A DNA stretch of 64,000 bases from an uncultured Clostridium sp. (GTDB lineage Bacteria; Bacillota; Clostridia; Lachnospirales; Lachnospiraceae): NCBI GenBank assembly GCA_947575275.1, contig CANPMS010000003.1:1-64000 (forward strand). Reading direction: 5' to 3'. The notes beneath the pieces are model-generated. The model was not told the DNA's origin and did no database searches. It saw nothing but the letters and a program-made list of their open reading frames with translations. Position numbers and translations under genes: made by a program. Positions 58,857-64,000 of the stretch are shown here, piece after piece. Positions within the stretch are counted from its first letter, which is position 1. The number at the start of each line of letters is the position of its first letter.

Positions 58857-58885
58857 TTTTTACTTCTTTTCGTGCAGAAAGTCAA
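58857..58885 (-). promoter_or_regulatory. Candidate promoter of murC
   Basis: On the minus strand TTGACT (58880-58885) and TAAAAA (58857-58862) are 17 bases apart; the -10 is only four of six to consensus. The 160 bases between queT and murC also hold the queT terminator. Confidence 0.4.
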
Positions 58886-58917
58886 TGCTTTTCTTCTTTT
58901 ATTTTATTTTGGGCTAT

Positions 58918-58968
58918 AACAAACCAGCGCCGAACCTCCTCTTTCAAGGATACGTCCGGCGCCAGGTC
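58918..58968 (-). terminator. Terminator after queT
   Basis: On the minus strand CCTGGCGCCG and CGGCGCTGG form a stem with one mismatch, followed by TTTGTTATAG. It lies just after the queT stop. Confidence 0.6.
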
Positions 58969-58979
58969 TTAATACTAAC

Positions 58980-59483
58980 TTATGCCATATGTTTTTGTAA
59001 TACAAAATTTTTATAACGTTCCAGCGCTGCCAACAGCAGATTTCCCAAAACGCCGATTGCCAGAATTTCTCCAATTCCCACCGTCACCATGGCCACTGGA
59101 ATCAAATCAGAAGAACCATACGCATAACGCAGCACCCACGGAATAATGATTGTGTTGGAAACAATCGGCGGCACACACACCAGCCATTTACTCTTCCTGC
59201 CAACATACAGCGAGCCCGCTGCTCCAATCAGGGTTGCCAGGCTTCCAAACACCACATCAAGTGGTGATGCCCCGCAAAGCAGGTTTGATAACAGACACCC
59301 TGCAAATACACCGGGCACTGCTGCCGGAGTAAAGAACGGAAGCACACATAACGCCTCCGAAACTCTAAACTGCACCGGGCCGAAGCTAATGGGTGCAAAC
59401 AATACCGTCAGCGCCACATAAACTGCTGCGATTACAGCTCCGTATACAATCTGGTATACAGCCGAACCATTTTCTCTTTTCAT
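58980..59483 (-). CDS. queT: Queuosine precursor transporter QueT
   Basis: The 167-residue protein has five membrane segments and the QueT family pattern (YGAVIAAVYVALTVLFAPISFGPVQFRVSEALCVLPFF). QueT is the substrate-binding S component of an ECF-type transporter taking up a queuosine precursor. AAGGAGAAAC precedes the ATG at 59483, which I prefer to a start further up, because the leader contains a preQ1 riboswitch ending at this ribosome binding site. The family and the riboswitch support each other. Confidence 0.92.
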   Translation of the reverse strand: MKRENGSAVYQIVYGAVIAAVYVALTVLFAPISFGPVQFRVSEALCVLPFFTPAAVPGVFAGCLLSNLLCGASPLDVVFGSLATLIGAAGSLYVGRKSKWLVCVPPIVSNTIIIPWVLRYAYGSSDLIPVAMVTVGIGEILAIGVLGNLLLAALERYKNFVLQKHMA

Positions 59484-59490
59484 ATTCTGT

Positions 59491-59537
59491 TTCTCCTTTA
59501 GTTTTGTTTTAGGTGAGGAAGGTCTCGAACTCACCAG
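59491..59537 (-). promoter_or_regulatory. preQ1-I type riboswitch controlling queT
   Basis: On the minus strand GGTGAG (59530-59535) and CTCACC (59512-59517) enclose a 12-base loop TTCGAGACCTTC that ends with C, the base that pairs with preQ1 in class I. The A-rich tail TAAAACAAAACTAA follows and runs into the AAGGAGAA ribosome binding site. Loop AG and tail CT can form the pseudoknot. The size, loop length and tail match the Bacillus queC aptamer. Because the tail overlaps the binding site, control should be at translation. Confidence 0.75.
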
Positions 59538-59549
59538 AATTGCAGGTTT

Positions 59550-59578
59550 AGTATAGCACTTCCCCTTCAAAAAATCAA
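59550..59578 (-). promoter_or_regulatory. Promoter of queT and its riboswitch
   Basis: On the minus strand TTGATT (59573-59578) and TATACT (59550-59555) are 17 bases apart. Transcription should start about 10 bases further on, a few bases before the aptamer stem. Confidence 0.65.
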
Positions 59579-59602
59579 GTTAAGCAGATACAAATATGCT
59601 GC

Positions 59603-59631
59603 TTGAATGTTCCGGTAATTTTAGGTATCAT
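59603..59631 (+). promoter_or_regulatory. Candidate promoter of the glycosyltransferase/DNA glycosylase fusion
   Basis: TTGAAT (59603-59608) and TATCAT (59626-59631) are 17 bases apart, 36 bases before the start codon. It is divergent to the queT promoter. Confidence 0.5.
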
Positions 59632-59667
59632 AATAATTAATTTATTCAATAAAGGAGAGTCTTCAAC

Positions 59668-61038
59668 ATGCCTTTTGTTTCGCTGATTATTCCCGTCTAT
59701 AACGCCGAAAAATACCTGCGCCGGTGCTTAAGCAGCGCGATGCAGCAGACCTTTCGAGATATGGAAATTCTTGTAGTCAATGACGGAAGTACCGATACCA
59801 GCCTGGAGATCTGCCGGGAATATGAGAAGATGGATTTGCGCTTTCGCATTATCAATAAAGAGAACACCGGCGTGTCCGACAGCCGAAACTGCGCCATTTC
59901 TATGGCGCGGGGAACCTATCTGCAATTTATGGACAGCGATGACTGGCTGACCCCTGATGCCACGGAAAGCCTGGTTTACGCTGCAGAAAAATTTGATGCA
60001 GATTTAGTGATTGCAGACTTTTATCGGGTGGATGGCGCAGTTTTTACAGAAAAACAGCATATCCGTGAGAGAGGGCTTTTAACCCGGGAACAATTCGCTG
60101 AATATATGATGCAGGAGCCTGCCGATTTTTACTATGGAGTTCTTTGGAACAAGCTATACCGCCGCAGCATTGTCGAAGAACACCATCTTAAAATGGAAGA
60201 TGAAATTCGATGGTGTGAGGACTTTCTGTTTAACCTGAGTTTTATACGCTACGCAGAACGATTCACCGCAATCCAGACACCTATTTACTATTACATGAAG
60301 CGTAAGGGCAGCATTGTGAATACAGAATGGAAAAAGGCGAATACCGTACTGTTAAAATTCCAGCTTTTAAAGGTCTATAAAGAATTGTATCAGAGTATGG
60401 GATTATATGAGGAAAACAAGCTTCGCATCAACGCATTTGTAGTGGCGATCGCAAAGGATGGCGGCGTTGCAGCTCCTATGAGCAGGCGCAGAAAGAAATT
60501 GGACGCCGAAGATTATATCGAAGACGAGCTGCCTGCCGGTTATACACGGGTTAAACACGACTTTGAGCCGGTGTATGATAAGGATTCTCAGATATTGATT
60601 CTAGGCAGCTTCCCTTCCGTAAAATCCAGAGAAAATAATTTTTATTACGGACACCCGCAAAATCGTTTCTGGAAGCTTCTGGCAGCACTCTTTGATGAAC
60701 CTTTGCCAGAGACCATCCAGGAGAAAAAAGAGCTGCTTTTACGCCGTCATATCGCGCTTTGGGATGTGGTCGCCGTCTGCGATATCAAAGGCTCCAGTGA
60801 CAGCAGCATTCGCAATGCAGTTCCTGCTGATTTGAATAAAATCCTAAGGGCTGCCCACATCGAGCAAATTATCGCAAACGGAGATACCGCATACAAATTA
60901 TACCGAAAGTACTGTGAGGAACACACCGGTCGGGAAGCAGTGCGCTGCCCCTCTACCAGCCCCGCCAACGCAGCATTCAGCCTGACAAGGCTGGCAGAAG
61001 CATGGAAACCTTACCTTGACACATCTGCATACTTGTAA
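59668..61038 (+). CDS. Fusion of family 2 glycosyltransferase with deoxyinosine-DNA glycosylase (UDG family 6)
   Basis: One uninterrupted frame of 456 residues joins two unrelated enzymes. Residues 1 to about 285 are a GT-A glycosyltransferase: VSLIIPVYNAEKYL, VVNDGSTDTS, the metal-binding MDSDDW, and the C-terminal WCEDFLFN. Residues about 294-450 match deoxyinosine-DNA glycosylase: ILILGSFPSVKSRENNFYYG, GHPQNRFWKLL, ALWDVVAVCDIKGSSD and PSTSPANA. The second enzyme removes hypoxanthine from DNA, the first transfers sugar, and no link between them is known to me. The junction around residue 290 has no duplicated or damaged codons. AAAGGAGAG precedes the ATG. Confidence 0.92.
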   Translation: MPFVSLIIPVYNAEKYLRRCLSSAMQQTFRDMEILVVNDGSTDTSLEICREYEKMDLRFRIINKENTGVSDSRNCAISMARGTYLQFMDSDDWLTPDATESLVYAAEKFDADLVIADFYRVDGAVFTEKQHIRERGLLTREQFAEYMMQEPADFYYGVLWNKLYRRSIVEEHHLKMEDEIRWCEDFLFNLSFIRYAERFTAIQTPIYYYMKRKGSIVNTEWKKANTVLLKFQLLKVYKELYQSMGLYEENKLRINAFVVAIAKDGGVAAPMSRRRKKLDAEDYIEDELPAGYTRVKHDFEPVYDKDSQILILGSFPSVKSRENNFYYGHPQNRFWKLLAALFDEPLPETIQEKKELLLRRHIALWDVVAVCDIKGSSDSSIRNAVPADLNKILRAAHIEQIIANGDTAYKLYRKYCEEHTGREAVRCPSTSPANAAFSLTRLAEAWKPYLDTSAYL

Positions 61039-61072
61039 ACAAGCGTTTTCCTCATAAAATTGTCCCGCTGGA

Positions 61073-62278
61073 TCACGCCTGTGCCAGCAGCTTTCTCATT
61101 AATTCATGTCCCTGCACCACAGAATGCCCTGTACTCTGCGCAGCCTTCTCCGTATAAGTTTCTATGCCAGAATTAATTGGAAATGCACTGCGGTACAAAA
61201 GATACGGAACCGGATCAGAGATATGTGTCTTGATGGCGACAGGAGTAGGATGATCCGGCATTACCAGGATTGCATAATCCTCACCTGCCTTTTCAAGACC
61301 TGACAGCAATGGTCCTACAATCTGGCTGTCAATCAGCTCAATGGAACGGATTTTCCCCTCCAGATCTCCGTGATGACCGCACTCGTCAGGAGCTTCCACA
61401 TGGATATACACAAAATCCCGCCCTTCAAGCAGCGTTTGAAGGGCGGCTTCACCCTTACCCTTAAAGTTTGTATTAATATTTCCGGTGGCACCCTCCACCT
61501 CGATTACTTTCATTCCGGAACAGAGCCCGATTCCCTTAATTAGATCCACCGCTGAGATAACAGAACCTTTCACCCCATAAAGAGCCTCAAAGTTCGATAC
61601 ACCAGGCTTTGTGCCTTCTCCCCAGAGCCAAATGGAATTAGCCGGATTTAATCCCCGTGCCCGGCGATCCTGATTCACCGGATGAGTATTTAAGACCTGA
61701 TAACTTCTTTTCATCAAATCAAGAATCCGCAGATTTTCCGGCAGATACCCTGACACCCTTCGATCGGAAATATCATGTGGCGGTGTCAACTCAAGCCCTG
61801 TCGGACCGTGATGCCAAATCATACAGTGGCGGTAACTGATACCCGGATAAAACAAAATCTCATCCGTACAGAGCTCTGTGTTCACCGCTTTCATCAGCTC
61901 TTTAGCCTCCTCTGTGGTAATCTCTCCAGAGCTGTAGTCCACCATGGTCTTATCCTCATATTTTAATTCATCTGAAAGTGTAACCAGATTACATCGAAAC
62001 GCCACATCCGTATCCGACATGTCAATTCCCATACTGACTGCTTCTAAAGGAGAACGCCCCGTATAACAACTTAACGGGTCATATCCCATCGCTGAAAGGT
62101 TGGCTACATCGCTGCCCGGCCTTAGACCCTCCGGCACAGTCCTGGCCATGCCAAGCTCGCCGCCTCTCGCCAGCCTGTCGATGTTGGGCTTTTTCGCAGC
62201 CTCCAGAGGAGTCCTGCCTTCCAGTGCCTCCACCGGATAATCTGCCATTCCATCTCCGAGCATTACAATGTACTTCAT
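61073..62278 (-). CDS. apgM: 2,3-bisphosphoglycerate-independent phosphoglycerate mutase, archaeal type
   Basis: ApgM interconverts 3- and 2-phosphoglycerate in glycolysis. The 401-residue protein has the alkaline-phosphatase-superfamily metal sites MLGDGMADYPV at the start, GSDVANLSAMGYDP with the phospho-serine, HVEAPDECGHHGD, and MPDHPTPV. This is the ApgM branch, not GpmI (about 510 residues). It ends a four-gene run with the shikimate-kinase-like, flavin reductase and ppaC genes; gap to the next is 17 bases. Confidence 0.94.
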   Translation of the reverse strand: MKYIVMLGDGMADYPVEALEGRTPLEAAKKPNIDRLARGGELGMARTVPEGLRPGSDVANLSAMGYDPLSCYTGRSPLEAVSMGIDMSDTDVAFRCNLVTLSDELKYEDKTMVDYSSGEITTEEAKELMKAVNTELCTDEILFYPGISYRHCMIWHHGPTGLELTPPHDISDRRVSGYLPENLRILDLMKRSYQVLNTHPVNQDRRARGLNPANSIWLWGEGTKPGVSNFEALYGVKGSVISAVDLIKGIGLCSGMKVIEVEGATGNINTNFKGKGEAALQTLLEGRDFVYIHVEAPDECGHHGDLEGKIRSIELIDSQIVGPLLSGLEKAGEDYAILVMPDHPTPVAIKTHISDPVPYLLYRSAFPINSGIETYTEKAAQSTGHSVVQGHELMRKLLAQA

Positions 62279-62295
62279 ATTGTTCTCCTTCCCTT

Positions 62296-62823
62296 CTACT
62301 GCGCCTGTTGTCCCTTAGCTATCCTCTTCTCCATAATTACCCTCAGCTCATCCACCATATCTCCCATTAGCTTTCCTGACTCATCCACGATGATGTCTGC
62401 ATACTTCTCATACAAGGGCGCACGTTCCTCATATAAGTCCTTCAGCGTCATGCCTTCTTTAAGTGCCACACCCCGATCCTTCAAATCCCCCAGACGCTGC
62501 TTCACATCTGTATACTGCAGCTTCAGATAAACAACCGTGCTGATTTCCTTTAAATGCTCCATGGCTCTTTCCCCATAGATCACGCTGCCCCCCGGCGCAA
62601 TCACAGAGCGATACACATCAATCTCCTGGTTAATTTGCTCCTCCACCTTTAAAAAACCATCAATTCCCTCCTGGTGGATAATTTCCCTTAAGAGCTTCCC
62701 CGTCTTCTCCTGAATGATAATATCCACATCTACAAACGAATACCCCAGGCGTTTTGCAAGAAGCACACCGATAGTGCTCTTACCAGATGCCGGCATACCA
62801 ATCAGGGTAATATTGGATTTCAT
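62296..62823 (-). CDS. Shikimate-kinase-like small-molecule kinase
   Basis: The 175-residue protein has the shikimate kinase fold: Walker A GMPASGKST (9-17), the DVD of residues 32-34, APGGS where AroK has GGG, and the lid arginine in EERAPLYEKYAD. D34, which contacts shikimate, is kept, but the arginine that normally holds the carboxylate (R58) is L58. It may therefore phosphorylate another substrate. Its first four bases overlap the flavin reductase gene. The gene is usually labelled shikimate kinase, and a weak AroK activity is not excluded. Confidence 0.8.
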   Translation of the reverse strand: MKSNITLIGMPASGKSTIGVLLAKRLGYSFVDVDIIIQEKTGKLLREIIHQEGIDGFLKVEEQINQEIDVYRSVIAPGGSVIYGERAMEHLKEISTVVYLKLQYTDVKQRLGDLKDRGVALKEGMTLKDLYEERAPLYEKYADIIVDESGKLMGDMVDELRVIMEKRIAKGQQAQ

Positions 62824-63443
62824 GATGTCTTTCCTGCCTTTTTTACCGAATAACCAAATGTTCCCAGCTGCTTTCCCAGCTCAAAGTATGCCCCATGAGA
62901 ATAAGCAGTCAGCCCAGTGTTATGTAAGCAAAACTTGCCCTTTTCGTCCATGTACGCTTCATCTACCGTCACCCCTAGAATTTTTGCCAGAAACATATCA
63001 TGGCTCCCCAGAGCAATCACCTGTTCCACACGGCACTCCAGGTTTACCGGACTCTCCGCAATTCCCGGAACCTTCACATGCTGAGATGGCTGTGGCGTCA
63101 GATTCATCTCTTGAAACTTATCCACATCCCTGCCAGACTTTACACCACAATAATCAGTGGCAAACACCAACTGGCGATTTACCAGATTCACCACAAACTC
63201 ACCAGTGTCACGAATTAATTTATAGGAGTACCTCTCCTTTCGCACAGAAATGGAGAGCATTGCCGGGTCAGAACAGACTGTTCCTGCCCATGCCACAGTG
63301 ATAATATTGGGTTTCTCCCCCGGTAAACCGCAGCTGACCATAACTGCCGGAACCGGATACAACATGTTACCGCCACGCCAGTGCGCCTTCTTTTGCAGCG
63401 CCTTTTCCTCCACGAGCCCCTTCTTTCCTGCCACTTTCCCCAT
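62820..63443 (-). CDS. Flavin reductase family protein
   Basis: The 207-residue protein is of the FMN-binding split-barrel, flavin-reductase-like family: PAVMVSCGLPGEKPNIITVAWAGTVCSDPAMLSISV, then YSYKLIRDTGEFVVNLV and a HDMFLAKI segment. Members reduce flavins or bind FMN as electron carriers; the exact role is unknown. I chose the ATG at 63443; a TTG at 63452, close to GGGAGAG, is a possible alternative. It overlaps the shikimate-kinase-like gene by four bases and follows ppaC by 18. Confidence 0.85.
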   Translation of the reverse strand: MGKVAGKKGLVEEKALQKKAHWRGGNMLYPVPAVMVSCGLPGEKPNIITVAWAGTVCSDPAMLSISVRKERYSYKLIRDTGEFVVNLVNRQLVFATDYCGVKSGRDVDKFQEMNLTPQPSQHVKVPGIAESPVNLECRVEQVIALGSHDMFLAKILGVTVDEAYMDEKGKFCLHNTGLTAYSHGAYFELGKQLGTFGYSVKKAGKTS

Positions 63444-63461
63444 CCTTTCCAATATCTCTCC

Positions 63462-64000
63462 CTACTCCTCAAAACCAACCATAATTGCTGGTATCAGTTG
63501 CTTTTTACGGGACACAACCCCCGGCAGTTCCACAATACAATCCATAGAATCCACATGACCTTCTTCCTCAGCATCCACATGAAATACATTCCTAATCAGA
63601 GCCCCCGCCCCATTGCCATCACAGAGCAGCGTTGTGGACTCTGTGAGAATATTAGTCAGCATAAAGAACATCATATCTATGCCGTGTTCATTACGGGTCT
63701 TCTTTAAGTATGGCAGCAGACGTTCCTTTAAATCTTCCAGCTCCTCCACATTCAATGAGCTAATCTGTCCCACACCAAACAAAACTTTACCGGAATTAAA
63801 CCGCTTGAAATCCTGATAGAATATCTCCTCATCACTCTTGCCTCTCAGATTGCTGCCCGCTGCAAAAAGCTCTGAAGCATACTTTTCAATATCCAACTCT
63901 GCCATATCAGCAAGCGCCAGTCCAGCCATCTTGTCAACTTCCGTACAGGTGGGCGAACGGAACAGAAGCGTATCGGAGACGATGGCGCTGCATAACAGCC
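63462..64000 (-). CDS. ppaC: Manganese-dependent inorganic pyrophosphatase (3' part), runs off the right edge
   Basis: This is the C-terminal part of a DHH-DHHA2 family pyrophosphatase. The frame stays open to the window edge with the motif IVSDTLLFRSPT..EVDKMAGLALA, characteristic of family II pyrophosphatases, followed by the DHHA2 domain ending in RKKQLIPAIMVGFEE with the substrate-binding Arg-Lys-Lys. The ATG at 63929 is internal, not the real start. The N-terminal DHH part, and any CBS domains that some clostridial enzymes insert, lie outside. Confidence 0.92.
   Translation of the reverse strand, partial: LLCSAIVSDTLLFRSPTCTEVDKMAGLALADMAELDIEKYASELFAAGSNLRGKSDEEIFYQDFKRFNSGKVLFGVGQISSLNVEELEDLKERLLPYLKKTRNEHGIDMMFFMLTNILTESTTLLCDGNGAGALIRNVFHVDAEEEGHVDSMDCIVELPGVVSRKKQLIPAIMVGFEE

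Noticed and set aside
59491..59537. Reading the queT leader as a class II preQ1 riboswitch
   Set aside because: The single stem, 12-base loop ending in C and short A-rich tail fit class I; the extra hairpin between tail segments expected for class II is absent.

Overview
The window looks like chromosomal DNA of an endospore-forming, anaerobic Firmicute of class Clostridia, most likely Lachnospiraceae (inferred from gene content and order, without any database comparison). The pointers are sporulation and germination genes (GerA-type receptor subunit, yabP, yabQ, spoIIE), a Bacillus/Clostridium-like run hup-rqcP-yabP-yabQ-divIC-spoIIE-tilS-hpt-ftsH, an F-type ATP synthase whose c subunit carries the sodium-binding residues, dnaD and a dnaI-like loader instead of an E. 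coli-type primosome, and Gram-positive ribosome binding sites. From about 16.4 kb to the right edge nearly all genes lie on the minus strand.

Layout. 1-2 kb is a worn accessory patch: the 5' end of a DUF4280 gene, the 3' tail of an IS200/IS605 tnpA and a 5'-truncated DUF234 ATPase. 2.1-7.4 kb: germination protein, asnA, rpiB, aroC and a lactonase-like propeller. 7.6-12 kb: a complete polyamine uptake operon (XRE-cupin regulator, potABCD). 12.4-14.2 kb: a DUF4280 protein with a swapped-looking AT-rich C-terminus and a small downstream gene, read as a toxin/immunity pair; its N-terminus is a paralogue of the gene at the left edge, in opposite orientation. 14.4-20.5 kb: metallo-beta-lactamase fold protein, pyrC, histidine phosphatase, glgB, DUF3810 protein. 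20.7-27.9 kb: the full atp operon led by atpZ and atpI. 27.9-39.4 kb: malic enzyme, clpB, a large membrane protein, an MscS channel, and a MoxR ATPase / DUF2201-VWA / leucine-rich-repeat trio.

39.5-39.9 kb holds four tRNAs (Gly, Phe, Leu, Tyr) as one transcription unit. Then come an active GH13 amylase, ftsH-hpt-tilS, the sporulation/division run and hup, followed by a GlgX-like protein whose four catalytic GH13 motifs are all replaced. 51.4-59.5 kb: exoA, a sugar nucleotidyltransferase, lepB, long-form prs, dnaI-like, dnaD, a tight cluster of five perfect DnaA boxes, murC, and queT under a preQ1 riboswitch. 59.7-64 kb: an in-frame fusion of a family 2 glycosyltransferase with a deoxyinosine-DNA glycosylase, then apgM, a shikimate-kinase-like protein, a flavin reductase and the 3' part of ppaC running off the window.

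The observations I rate highest are the DnaA-box cluster in front of the primosome genes, the catalytically empty GlgX-like protein, the glycosyltransferase/DNA-glycosylase fusion, the modular toxin/immunity cassette, and a SpoIIE at the conserved locus that has no membrane domain. All similarity statements come from reading the sequence and from memory of the families; no search was run.
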